From Candidatus Tagabacteria bacterium CG_4_10_14_0_2_um_filter_40_13 (GTDB lineage: Bacteria > Patescibacteriota > Minisyncoccia > GCA-002779875): DNA of 9,753 nucleotides. The DNA is taken from NCBI GenBank assembly GCA_002792165.1, contig PFNV01000022.1:1-9753 (forward strand), in the 5' to 3' direction. The first letter of the stretch is position 1, and every line of letters starts with the position of its first letter. Positions 1 through 7,457 of the stretch are shown in pieces. The notes below the pieces were generated by a model. It worked only from the letters and a program-made list of their open reading frames with translations, was not told the origin of the DNA and made no database searches. The position numbers and the translations under genes were made by a program.

Positions 1-1040
1 TAAGATTTGCCGAGTTCCATTTTTTCTTTCATCTTTTTTTCCGAGCCGAATTCGGAGATGTGGACTAATCCGGCAACGCCTTCCTCGATGGAAACCAACG
101 CTCCGTACTTGTTGAATTTAATAACCACTCCTTTGATAATATCGCCTTTTTTGTACTTTTTTTGGGCGCTTGTCCACGGATTTGGTTTTAACGCTTTAAG
201 TGAAAGAGAAATTTTATCGTCTTTTATTTCGATGATTTGGGCGGTTGCTTTATCGCCGGTTCTATACAGATCGGCCGGATTCTCCACTAAAGACCAGTCG
301 AGTTCGGAAATATGCACCAGTCCTTCAAGGCCTTCTTCTATTTTTACGAAAACTCCGAAGTCGACGACGCCGGTCACTTCGCACTCGATAATGTCGCCGA
401 CTTTATGTTTTGAAATTATTTCTTTCAGCTCGCCGACTTCCGCTCCTTTTTCGGAAAAAATAAGTTTTCCTTCATTGGAATCGGTGGTGATGATTGTGAC
501 CATCAGGCTGGTGCCGACAAGCTTTTTTAATTCGTCCAAAATTTTTTCTTTATCTCCTCCTTCTACTCGGGGATAATGCTTGAGACGCAATTGCGATGCG
601 GGAAGAAATCCCTGGATGCCTTTCCAATCCAATATCAACCCGCCTTTATTGGCATCGATGACGGGCAGAGCGAAGTTTGTTTTTTTTCTTTGAAGCTCTT
701 CTGCTTCGCGCCAAATTATTTCATTGCCGGCTTCTCTCAAGGAAAGTTCGATATATCCATTTTCGTTTTCCGCGTCGACAACTTTTGCCGTAATGACGTC
801 TTGTGGTTTTAACGCGTGAATTGTTTCTCTGGCATTATTAAATTCTTTTCCGTAAATTATTCCGGTTCCGTAGGGCCCTAAATCCACAAAAAGCGAAGAG
901 CCTTTTTGTTCGATAATTTTTCCCTCGATAAGATCCCCGGCCTTGGGCGAGGTAAGACTAAAGGTCTTCAAAAGGAAATCCATAGAAAGAGATTGTTTCT
1001 CTTGAAGGTAAATATTATTTCCCTTGTTTTGGCTTGGCAT
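1..1040 (-). CDS. rpsA: 30S ribosomal protein S1, 5' part (runs off the window)
   Basis: S1-type RNA-binding protein that helps mRNAs bind the 30S subunit. The gene enters from the left edge. 346 codons from ATG at 1040 are open, without a stop, to base 1. Four S1 (OB-fold) units are visible: about residues 34-103 (GDLIEGKIIEQKGSSLFVDL), 116-197 (degenerate, with the G-FLPASQ motif), 213-283 (VGDIIECEVTGVVDFGVFVK, then LEGLVHISELDWS) and 298 onward (KGDIIKGVVIKFNKYGALVS, then GLVHISEF), the last cut by the window. Repeated 'GLVHISE' is the hallmark of the family. The start is fixed by a promoter whose expected transcription start coincides with the ATG; a later Met (residue 20) has no ribosome binding site either. 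Homologues with several S1 units can be annotated simply as S1-domain proteins, but length and tandem units favour RpsA. Confidence 0.9.
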   Translation of the reverse strand, partial: MPSQNKGNNIYLQEKQSLSMDFLLKTFSLTSPKAGDLIEGKIIEQKGSSLFVDLGPYGTGIIYGKEFNNARETIHALKPQDVITAKVVDAENENGYIELSLREAGNEIIWREAEELQRKKTNFALPVIDANKGGLILDWKGIQGFLPASQLRLKHYPRVEGGDKEKILDELKKLVGTSLMVTIITTDSNEGKLIFSEKGAEVGELKEIISKHKVGDIIECEVTGVVDFGVFVKIEEGLEGLVHISELDWSLVENPADLYRTGDKATAQIIEIKDDKISLSLKALKPNPWTSAQKKYKKGDIIKGVVIKFNKYGALVSIEEGVAGLVHISEFGSEKKMKEKMELGKS

Positions 1041-1076
1041 TGAAATAAGTATAGATGGCCTTTATTTTTTAGTCAA
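1041..1076 (-). promoter_or_regulatory. Sigma70-type promoter of rpsA, probably leaderless
   Basis: Read on the minus strand, TTGACT (1076-1071) is followed by exactly 17 bp and TATACT (1053-1048). Seven bases (1047-1041) separate the -10 box from the ATG at 1040, so transcription should begin at or one base before the A of the start codon. No Shine-Dalgarno-like sequence could fit in such a transcript. Box quality and spacing are seen directly; the start site is inferred. Confidence 0.8.
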
Positions 1077-1079
1077 ATA

Positions 1080-1088
1080 TGCTAATAT
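1080..1088 (+). promoter_or_regulatory. Extended -10 promoter of the rightward gene block
   Basis: TGCTAATAT is a TGn-extended -10 element with hexamer TAATAT at 1083-1088. The predicted start, about 7 bases downstream, is the A of the ATG at 1095, so this mRNA would also be leaderless. The -35 region is poor (TTTATT at 1061-1066 at best), as is usual for extended -10 promoters. It lies within the footprint of the divergent rpsA promoter; the two predicted starts are about 55 bp apart. Confidence 0.5.
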
Positions 1089-1094
1089 GAAAAA

Positions 1095-1754
1095 ATGGTA
1101 ATCAGCTATTACGGCTTATCCTGCTTCAAGATTCAGTCAGGGGACACTTCTCTTGTTTTTGATTTACCGTCGAAAAAATCGGCCGTAAAACCGCCCCGTT
1201 TTCAAGCCGATATTTTTGTTCAAAGCCACGACCACGATGGGCATAACGGCGTAGAAAGCATTGCAAGGGAAAAGGCCCGCCTGCCGGCGAGGCAGGAATT
1301 TTTCCTCGTCGACAGCCCCGGAGAATACGAAATTAAAGGGATTTATATCCGAGGCATGAAATCTTTTCACGATTCGGTTTCGGGTAAAAAGCACGGCGTC
1401 AACACCGTTTACATGGCGCGATGCGAAAATGTGAAGTTATGTTTTATGGGAGATTTCGGAGAAAAAGAGATTAGGCCTGAATTGAAAGAAGAGATCGGTG
1501 AAATAGATGTTTTATTCGTGCCTATTGGAGGAGAAACGGTTTTGGACGCCGAAGGAGCGAGAAACGCGATTAATCAGATAGAACCGGCTGTCGCTATTCC
1601 GATGCATTATCCGGATAACGGAAAAGCCCTAAAATCGTTTTTAGCTGAAATGGGACAAAAGGATGTGAAGCCTGTCGAAAAGTTTTCCATTAAGAAAAAA
1701 GATATTGACGGGAATGGAACAAGTATTGTTGTTTTAGAAAATCAAGGAGCATAG
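1095..1754 (+). CDS. Metallo-beta-lactamase-fold hydrolase (Lactamase_B_3 / UPF0173-like)
   Basis: 219-residue protein of the compact metal-dependent hydrolase branch of the MBL superfamily; substrate unknown, no signal peptide, so probably cytoplasmic. Seen: N-terminal strand region with YYGLSCFKI and LVFDLP, metal-motif region SHDHDGH (H45, H47, H50), GEYEIKGI (77-83), a further His (H93), MGDF with D120, the VPIGG loop (142-146) and the last metal-ligand region PMHYPDN (H171). The canonical HxHxDH motif reads HDHDGH: the three His are kept but the Asp is one position early, with Gly in its usual place. A palindrome-encoded insert of about seven residues (RLPARQE, 62-68) interrupts the stretch before the VDSPGEYEI strand. 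The next gene begins 8 bases after the TAG, suggesting cotranscription. Family call is firm; biochemical role is not predictable. Confidence 0.85.
   Translation: MVISYYGLSCFKIQSGDTSLVFDLPSKKSAVKPPRFQADIFVQSHDHDGHNGVESIAREKARLPARQEFFLVDSPGEYEIKGIYIRGMKSFHDSVSGKKHGVNTVYMARCENVKLCFMGDFGEKEIRPELKEEIGEIDVLFVPIGGETVLDAEGARNAINQIEPAVAIPMHYPDNGKALKSFLAEMGQKDVKPVEKFSIKKKDIDGNGTSIVVLENQGA
1280..1296. repeat. REP-like GC-rich palindrome inside the MBL gene
   Basis: CCTGCC-GGCGA-GGCAGG has perfect 6-bp arms around a 5-base loop, in otherwise AT-leaning sequence. It is read in frame as codons 62-68 (RLPARQE) and adds residues between the metal motif and the next strand. From general knowledge, similar CCTGCC/GGCAGG palindromes recur in Parcubacteria genomes, including inside genes. 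That this copy is a member of a dispersed family is inferred. Confidence 0.55.
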
Positions 1755-1762
1755 CAGAGAAA

Positions 1763-1993
1763 ATGGATATTTTCGCATTCATCGAAAAATTACAAAAAAA
1801 GCCCGAACCAACTAGAAGAAAGATTCTTCTGATTGCGGTTATTTCGACAATGATAATAATAATTTCCGTTTGGCTTATTGCCGCAAGGTTGGATTTTCAA
1901 AATAAAGAAATAAAAAATACCGTAGAGCCATTTGATTTTATAAAAGAAGATATTAGAGATTTTTATGGAATCTTCAAAAATTTCATCAAATAA
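1763..1993 (+). CDS. Small single-pass membrane protein of unknown function
   Basis: 76-residue protein that I do not recognise. Residues 1-20 are charged (EKLQKKPEPTRRK), followed by one strongly hydrophobic segment at about 21-41 (ILLIAVISTMIIIISVWLIA). A 35-residue tail, rich in Lys, Asp, Glu and Phe, carries mixed charge. By the positive-inside rule the N-terminus should be cytoplasmic. AGGAG at 1745-1749 lies 13 bases before the ATG, further than usual. The last 29 bases overlap the start of gyrA in another frame, so the two may be translationally coupled. Overlap and spacing make a real gene likely; no enzymatic motif is visible. Confidence 0.65.
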   Translation: MDIFAFIEKLQKKPEPTRRKILLIAVISTMIIIISVWLIAARLDFQNKEIKNTVEPFDFIKEDIRDFYGIFKNFIK

Positions 1994-4427
1994 ACCGATA
2001 AATAAAATAGTTGAGCGCGATATTGCCAAAGAAATGCAAGAGTCTTATTTGGACTACGCAATGTCGGTTATCGTAAGCCGCGCCTTGCCTGATATTAGAG
2101 ACGGGTTAAAGCCCGTTCATCGCCGCATTTTGTACGCAATGCATGAGATGGGGCTCACTCATTCCGCGAAATTCAAAAAATGCGCGACTATTGTCGGCGA
2201 TGCATTGGGCAAATATCATCCTCACGGCGATATCGCGATTTACGATACTTTAGCCCGCATGGCTCAGGATTTTTCCTTCAGATATCCTTTGATTGACGGT
2301 CAGGGCAATTTCGGCTCGATTGACGGGGATTCGCCGGCAGCTTACCGTTATACCGAGGCAAGGATGGCAAAAATTGCCGATGAATTGCTGTCCGACATAG
2401 AAAAAGAAGTTGTTGATTTCAAAGACAATTACGACGGTACCCGAAAAGAGCCGGTTGTTTTGCCGGCAAGAGTGCCCCAGCTTCTTTTAAACGGAACCTT
2501 GGGCATTGCCGTTGGCATGGCGACAAATATTCCGCCTCATAATTTGGGCGAAGTTATCGACGCGACCATTTATATCTTGGAACATCCCAAGGCTACAATC
2601 GAAGACCTTCTTCAATTTGTCAAAGGCCCGGATTTTCCGACAGGCGGCCTTATTTTCAATGAAAAAGATATTTATTCCGCTTACGCCACCGGCCGCGGAG
2701 GCATTGTGACAAAAGGGGAAGCCGAAATCGTCGAATCCAGCCAGGACCGCTATCAAATAATAATTTCTTCCATTCCTTATCAGGTGAATAAATCAGAAAT
2801 GGTGTCGGCGATGGCAACGCTCGTGACCGATAAAAAAATAGAAGGCATTAAAGATATACGCGACGAATCTGACAAAGACGGTTTGCGTATCGCAATTGAT
2901 TTGAAGAGAGACGCCAATCCGCAGAAAATTTTAAATAATATTTATAAGCATACCGACCTCGAAAAAGCTTATCATTTTAATATGCTCGCTTTAGTGGAAG
3001 AGGGCACTCAGCCTAAAACGCTTTCCCTGAAGGATATTTTGGAGCAGTTTATTATTTTCAGGAAGCAGGTTATCGAGCGTCGGGCGAAATTCGATTTGAA
3101 AATTACTGAAGCTCGCGTCCATATTCTCGAAGGATTGAAAAAAGCGCTCGATAATATTGATAAAATAATAAAAACCATCAAAAGTTCGCCTGATAAGGAA
3201 GTTGCTCATACTCGCCTGATAAAGCTTTTCAGATTTTCCGATAAACAAGCCGAAGCAATTTTGGAAATGAAATTGCAGGCATTGGCCGGGTTGGAACGCC
3301 AGAAAATAACCGATGAATTAAAAGAGAAAATGGCGATTATCAGGGATTTGAGGGCTTTGCTCAAGGATCCGAAAAAAGTTATTCAGGTGATAAAGGACGA
3401 ACTCTCCGCCATTAAAAAGAAACATGTCGATGAACGGAAAACGAAAATTGTAAAGCGCGCGGCCAAGGAATTGTCGGCCGAAGATTTGGTTATTGAAGAA
3501 GATGTGGCGATAGTTTTAACGCGTTCAGGTTACGTTAAACGTTCGAGTCCCAGCGTTTACCGCGTTCAGCACAGAGGCGGCAAGGGCGTTATCGATATTT
3601 CAACTAAAGAAGAAGATTTTGTTTCCGCTTTCGTTATTGCCAATACTCACGATGACATTTTGCTTTTCACCGACAAAGGAAAAGCTTTTAAAATAAAAGT
3701 TTATGAGCTTCCGGAAGGAAAGCGCGCCACCAAAGGCAAGCCGATTATTAATTTTATTTCTTTGAATACTGAAGAAAAAGTTACTTCAATTCTTGTTTTG
3801 CCGAAAAAATTGAAAAAAGAAGAAGCGTCTTTGATTTTATTAACCAAAAACGGAATGATTAAAAAAGTTTCCGCTTCTCATTTTGAAGATGTGAGAAGAA
3901 GCGGTATACTCGCTTTGCGATTGGCCAAAGGAGACGAGTTAAATTGGGGACATCTCGCGGCAAAAGGAGATCATATTATTCTGGCAACCAGTAAGGGGCA
4001 ATCGATACGGTTCAAAGAATCGGATATAAGAGTGATGGGAAGAACTGCCGGCGGCGTTAAAGCAATGCGGCTTAAGAAAGGCGATGAAATAATCGGTAGC
4101 GATATTATCGGCGTTCAGGACAAAAATTTGTCGCTTTTAACAATGAGTAAAAACGGCTATGGCAAGAAGACTAATCTTAAAAGTTATCGCTTGCAAAAAA
4201 GAGCCGGCGCAGGAATAAAAACTTCGAAGGTTACCGAAAAAACCGGCGTTTTAACGAGCGCCAGAGTGCTGCGTCCGGAATCCGAAGAAATGATAGTCAT
4301 TTCTCAAAAAGGGCAGGCAATTAAGCTCGCTATTTCGGAAATTCCCGATCTCGGCCGCCAGACCCAAGGGGTTAGGATTATGAACGTTTCCCCCGGCGAC
4401 AGCATCGCTTCCTTGACGTGTTTGTGA
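1965..4427 (+). CDS. gyrA: DNA gyrase subunit A
   Basis: 820 residues, close to the usual GyrA length. The subunit cuts and rejoins DNA in the A2B2 gyrase that introduces negative supercoils. Seen: N-terminal winged-helix breakage domain with SRALPDIRDGLKPVHRRILY (38-57) and GKYHPHGD (82-89), and catalytic Tyr129 after Arg128 in AAYRYTEARM. A long coiled-coil region follows (about 370-500), then the C-terminal beta-pinwheel starting near residue 520. The GyrA box QHRGGKG (535-541) distinguishes gyrase A from topoisomerase IV ParC; one Arg of the consensus QRRGGKG is His here. The residue matching E. coli Ser83 is Ile90, a state that gives quinolone resistance elsewhere; the Asp87 equivalent (Asp94) is kept. 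The start at 1965 overlaps the upstream membrane-protein gene by 29 bases; the next Met is 24 codons in. It ends with tandem stops TGA TAA. Confidence 0.96.
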   Translation: MESSKISSNKPINKIVERDIAKEMQESYLDYAMSVIVSRALPDIRDGLKPVHRRILYAMHEMGLTHSAKFKKCATIVGDALGKYHPHGDIAIYDTLARMAQDFSFRYPLIDGQGNFGSIDGDSPAAYRYTEARMAKIADELLSDIEKEVVDFKDNYDGTRKEPVVLPARVPQLLLNGTLGIAVGMATNIPPHNLGEVIDATIYILEHPKATIEDLLQFVKGPDFPTGGLIFNEKDIYSAYATGRGGIVTKGEAEIVESSQDRYQIIISSIPYQVNKSEMVSAMATLVTDKKIEGIKDIRDESDKDGLRIAIDLKRDANPQKILNNIYKHTDLEKAYHFNMLALVEEGTQPKTLSLKDILEQFIIFRKQVIERRAKFDLKITEARVHILEGLKKALDNIDKIIKTIKSSPDKEVAHTRLIKLFRFSDKQAEAILEMKLQALAGLERQKITDELKEKMAIIRDLRALLKDPKKVIQVIKDELSAIKKKHVDERKTKIVKRAAKELSAEDLVIEEDVAIVLTRSGYVKRSSPSVYRVQHRGGKGVIDISTKEEDFVSAFVIANTHDDILLFTDKGKAFKIKVYELPEGKRATKGKPIINFISLNTEEKVTSILVLPKKLKKEEASLILLTKNGMIKKVSASHFEDVRRSGILALRLAKGDELNWGHLAAKGDHIILATSKGQSIRFKESDIRVMGRTAGGVKAMRLKKGDEIIGSDIIGVQDKNLSLLTMSKNGYGKKTNLKSYRLQKRAGAGIKTSKVTEKTGVLTSARVLRPESEEMIVISQKGQAIKLAISEIPDLGRQTQGVRIMNVSPGDSIASLTCL

Positions 4428-4433
4428 TAAAAT
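4425..4433 (+). promoter_or_regulatory. Extended -10 element overlapping the gyrA stop codon
   Basis: TGATAAAAT reads as a TGn-extended -10 box whose TGA is the gyrA stop codon. The hexamer (4428-4433) is followed by 6 bases and then the GTG start at 4440, so a transcript starting there would be leaderless. No good -35 lies at 17 bp (TCGCTT at 4405-4410); TTGACG at 4413-4418 is too close to serve this hexamer. The methyltransferase may therefore have its own promoter as well as read-through from gyrA. Confidence 0.4.
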
Positions 4434-4439
4434 AATATT

Positions 4440-4970
4440 GTGTTTGTAAGTCCGGAACAAATTATTGAAATGCTCGATTTGACGCCGTCAATGATAGTGG
4501 CGGATTTCGGCTGCGGTTCGGGACATTACGTTATTGGAGCGGCAAAAAAAGTCGGAAAGTCGGGCAAAGTTTATGCTGTTGATATTCAGCAGGAAATGCT
4601 GAGTTTTGCGCGCAGCCAGGCGCAGATGATTGGCCTTAATAATGTCGAAACGATATGGACCGATCTGGAAATGCCCGACGCCACGCGGCTTAAAGAAAAC
4701 ACGGTCGATTTGGTTATTATTTCAAATATTCTTTTTCAGGCTGAAAATAAAAATCAGGTGATAAAAGAAGCTTTGCGTATTTTAAAACCCGGCGGGAGGC
4801 TGGTGATTATCGAATGGAACGTTGGAGATGAGAAGTCGAAACTAGGTCCGCTTATGGATGCGAGAATTTCTCCGCAAAACGCCAGAACGCTTTCTGAAGG
4901 AGCGGGATTTTCTTTTGTAAAAGAATTTGATCCCGGCGAACATCACTACGGTCTTATTTTCAAAAAATAA
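4440..4970 (+). CDS. Class I SAM-dependent methyltransferase
   Basis: 176-residue soluble methyltransferase with a Rossmann fold, UbiE-like by pattern; the substrate cannot be told from sequence. Seen: motif I VADFGCGSGHY (20-30) binding S-adenosylmethionine, acidic motif II GKVYAVDIQQ with D48 at the ribose-binding position, motif IV VDLVIISNIL (about 99-108), and post-motif LKPGGRLVIIEW (about 124-135). It is little more than the catalytic core, with no added substrate-recognition domain. The start is GTG at 4440: the family signature begins soon after, there is no upstream in-frame ATG, and only 12 bases separate it from the gyrA stop. No Shine-Dalgarno sequence is visible. The next gene begins 3 bases after the TAA. 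It may modify a small molecule, protein or lipid; neighbours do not decide this. Confidence 0.85.
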   Translation: MFVSPEQIIEMLDLTPSMIVADFGCGSGHYVIGAAKKVGKSGKVYAVDIQQEMLSFARSQAQMIGLNNVETIWTDLEMPDATRLKENTVDLVIISNILFQAENKNQVIKEALRILKPGGRLVIIEWNVGDEKSKLGPLMDARISPQNARTLSEGAGFSFVKEFDPGEHHYGLIFKK

Positions 4971-4973
4971 TTT

Positions 4974-6314
4974 ATGAGTCAATTTCAACTTGTTGTTATC
5001 GGAATAATGATGGGGCTCGCCTTAATAGGAGTTTTGCTTATAAGCGGCATTATTCCCGGTTTTAAGCCTGGCCCCGGCGACGGAACCCCCGTTCCGATTG
5101 TTGTTTGGGGGGCCGAGCCGTATGAAAAAATAAACGGCTTATTTACGGACATTACGGAACAAAATAAAAGTTTTTTCACGCTCGAATATGTCCAAAAAAA
5201 TTCCGCCACTTACGAAAACGAATTAGTTGACGCCTTGGCTTCCGGCAAAGGGCCGAACATCTGGCTTTTGAACCAGGATTTTATTTTGAAGGATAAGGCG
5301 AAAATTGTTCAGATACCTTTTGCTTCTTTTCCCGAACGTTCCTTCAAAGACACTTTTATACAGGAAGGAGAACTGTTTCTTTCGTCAAACGGAATCATCG
5401 CCTTGCCTTTTATTATCGACCCGATGGTTCTTTATTGGAACCGCGATCTTTTCGCGAACGCGGGTATTTCCAAAGCTCCGAAAACTTGGGATGAATTTGT
5501 GAATTTCGCGGAAAAGCTTACTATTCGCGATAAATCCGGCAATATCAGCCAGGCCGGCGCCGCTTTGGGCGATTTTAAAAATATCGATTACGCGGAAGAC
5601 ATAATTTCTTTTTTAATAATGCAAACCGGTAACGCGATAGTCGATCCCATCACTTTGCGTTCGGTATTGGGCGAAAGCAGCAGTAATTTTGCGGTAAATC
5701 CCGTGGAAAGCGCGATAAGATTTTTTACGGAATTTTCCGATCCCAATAAAACGACTTATTCCTGGAATAGGTCTTTACCGACTTCCAAAAACGCCTTTAT
5801 CGCCAATATATTGGCAATGTATTTCGGTTACGCCGGCGAGTATAAAGAAATCGCCGAGAAAAATTCTCATCTTAATTTTGATGTCGCGGAAGTTCCTCAA
5901 GTTAAAGACGGTAAAATTCACGCGACTTACGGAAAAATACAGGGCTTGGCGATTTCGAAATCCTCGGCTAATACAGACAGAGCAATGATGGCCGCAGTCG
6001 CTTTAATAAGGAAGGATTCAATCGCTAAATTGGCGACAGAGATGTTTTTGCCTCCTGTAAGAAGAGATCTTCTCGCTGAAATTCCGCAGGATCCGGCTTC
6101 GGCTATTTTTTATAAATCCGCAATCCAAAGCCGCGGCTGGCTTAAACCGGACCCATCGGAAGTTACCAATATTTTCCGCTCCATGGTTGAGGATGTAATA
6201 ACCGGCAAAAAGAAAATTTACGATGCCGTGAGGGGCGTTCATAAAAAATTGGACAAATTACTCGAATTATTACAAGCAGCGGAAAAAAAGAGCGAACCGG
6301 CTCCGTCTATTTAA
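4974..6314 (+). CDS. Membrane-anchored extracellular solute-binding protein (family 1-like)
   Basis: 446-residue protein resembling the sugar-binding subunits of ABC importers. Seen: an uncleaved-looking N-terminal helix (about 5-28, FQLVVIGIMMGLALIGVLLI), a Gly/Pro linker (GFKPGPGDGTP), then VPIVVWGAEP, the typical first strand of the binding lobe. The family signature NGIIALPFIIDPMVLYWNRD lies at about 139-158, followed by LFANAGISKAPKTWDEF. There is no lipobox Cys, so anchoring is by the helix rather than a lipid. A Lys/Glu-rich C-terminal helix (KKLDKLLELLQ) ends the protein. No permease or ATPase gene is adjacent; instead it is followed after 13 bases by the transglycosylase/pilin-like cluster. 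It may capture a ligand for an importer encoded elsewhere, or serve that envelope system. Fold is confident, ligand unknown. Confidence 0.85.
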   Translation: MSQFQLVVIGIMMGLALIGVLLISGIIPGFKPGPGDGTPVPIVVWGAEPYEKINGLFTDITEQNKSFFTLEYVQKNSATYENELVDALASGKGPNIWLLNQDFILKDKAKIVQIPFASFPERSFKDTFIQEGELFLSSNGIIALPFIIDPMVLYWNRDLFANAGISKAPKTWDEFVNFAEKLTIRDKSGNISQAGAALGDFKNIDYAEDIISFLIMQTGNAIVDPITLRSVLGESSSNFAVNPVESAIRFFTEFSDPNKTTYSWNRSLPTSKNAFIANILAMYFGYAGEYKEIAEKNSHLNFDVAEVPQVKDGKIHATYGKIQGLAISKSSANTDRAMMAAVALIRKDSIAKLATEMFLPPVRRDLLAEIPQDPASAIFYKSAIQSRGWLKPDPSEVTNIFRSMVEDVITGKKKIYDAVRGVHKKLDKLLELLQAAEKKSEPAPSI

Positions 6315-6327
6315 TAATTGATAAAAT

Positions 6328-7455
6328 ATGAAAAAAATAAAATTGTTTATTTTCTTGAGTGTAATTGCGACAATGGCTCCTTTGATTGCTTTTGCCGCTA
6401 TTGGCGTCACATATCCTTTGGTGCCCTGCGGCGGCGCGAGTCAGCCGGCATGTTCCGTCGCTTGTTTTTACGTGATGATAGACAGAATTATCAATTTTAT
6501 TTTATACGCCATTGCCATGCCTTTATCGGCTACTGCTTTGATGGTGGCGGGCATATATCTTGTTGCCGGCGGTTCGGAAAAAGCAATCACTACGGGAAAA
6601 GCGATTTTCAAATTTACTCTTATTGGTCTTTTTATCGCTTTCGGCGCTTGGCTTATCGTTGACTTGATTTTGGGCAATCTTTTGCAGGACAAATACAAAT
6701 TTTGGCAGAAATTTCCCGCAGGATGCACGGCTAATCCTGTATCGTCATCTTTAAATAATCAAATCACTTCAAATGGCTTGGCGTTAAATAATTCAAACAC
6801 CAGCACTGCTGTGTCTAATATTCTAGACGATGGCAGTTATGAGGATGGCGTTGATACAAATACTCCGGGTTTTCAAATTTTAGAAAATCAACCACCGGAA
6901 GGAACCGGGCTTTCTCCTGATATTAATCCGACCGCTGATTGCAATGCGAATATACCGGGAAATTTATTGGGAGCGGATTTAAATGGCGTTGAACCGGCGC
7001 GGGTGGCGGCGATTATTCAGGCGGAATCTTCGGGAAATCCCAATGCTTTCAACGCAGAAAACGACGGTAAAGGTTCTTATGGCCTAATGCAGGTAAGAGC
7101 CGATACGGCGCGGCTTTACGATTCTTCTCTGGCCGGCTTGTCCGATGCTCAAATTGGGGATAAACTTATCAATGATTCGAAGTATAATGTAAATATCGGA
7201 ACGAAATATTACGCGGATTTATTGAATAAGTACGGCAATCCTACTCTTGCTTCCTCTGCTTATAATGGCGGGCCTTTGGCAAATAGGCCAAGCGTCAATT
7301 GCGCCAATGAACCGTCTCCTTACGGCGGGACAATGAGGCGCTGGGAATGCCCATATGACAATAACGCTCATACCGTTGCAAATATAGGATACCAACCGAC
7401 GAGAAAATACACCCAAAACATTAATAATTTTTATCAAAAAAATTGCAGCAATTAG
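6328..7455 (+). CDS. TrbC/VirB2-like membrane domain fused to a lytic transglycosylase (VirB1-like) domain
   Basis: 375 residues in three parts. A signal peptide (1-23, MKKIKLFIFL to AFA) precedes a two-helix TrbC/VirB2-like domain (about 48-117), with helices around NFILYAIAMPLSATALMVAG and LIGLFIAFGAWLIVDLIL and the GGSEK turn between them. A low-complexity Asn/Ser/Thr linker (about 134-205) leads to a GH23 lytic transglycosylase domain (about 222-372). The latter shows catalytic Glu233 in AESSGNPNA, GLMQV (252-256) and AYNGGP (311-316), which cleave peptidoglycan between MurNAc and GlcNAc. Eight Cys (34, 42, 46, 133, 205, 325, 341, 373) sit in regions likely outside the membrane and could form disulfides. 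Placing the enzyme outside the membrane follows from the signal peptide and even helix count. It heads a run of VirB2-like paralogues, and the next gene starts 2 bases later. Confidence 0.88.
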   Translation: MKKIKLFIFLSVIATMAPLIAFAAIGVTYPLVPCGGASQPACSVACFYVMIDRIINFILYAIAMPLSATALMVAGIYLVAGGSEKAITTGKAIFKFTLIGLFIAFGAWLIVDLILGNLLQDKYKFWQKFPAGCTANPVSSSLNNQITSNGLALNNSNTSTAVSNILDDGSYEDGVDTNTPGFQILENQPPEGTGLSPDINPTADCNANIPGNLLGADLNGVEPARVAAIIQAESSGNPNAFNAENDGKGSYGLMQVRADTARLYDSSLAGLSDAQIGDKLINDSKYNVNIGTKYYADLLNKYGNPTLASSAYNGGPLANRPSVNCANEPSPYGGTMRRWECPYDNNAHTVANIGYQPTRKYTQNINNFYQKNCSN

Positions 7456-7457
7456 AA

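Noticed and set aside
7..812. Two rightward open frames over the left end
   Set aside because: They lie antisense to the S1 gene, which has clear family motifs across the whole region; no promoter or domain supports the rightward frames.
6319..6327. TGATAAAAT extended -10 just before the transglycosylase fusion gene
   Set aside because: The hexamer touches the ATG, so transcription would start inside codon 3 and miss the start codon; more likely chance or background A/T bias.
6318..6662. Overlapping rightward frame at the start of the fusion gene
   Set aside because: Out-of-frame shadow of the signal peptide and first helix; composition (Cys/Arg/Phe-rich) is not protein-like.
7443..7457. 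TTG start for paralogue 2 overlapping the transglycosylase gene
   Set aside because: ATG at 7458 is 2 bases after the upstream stop and gives a more typical signal peptide start (MKDKNKK).
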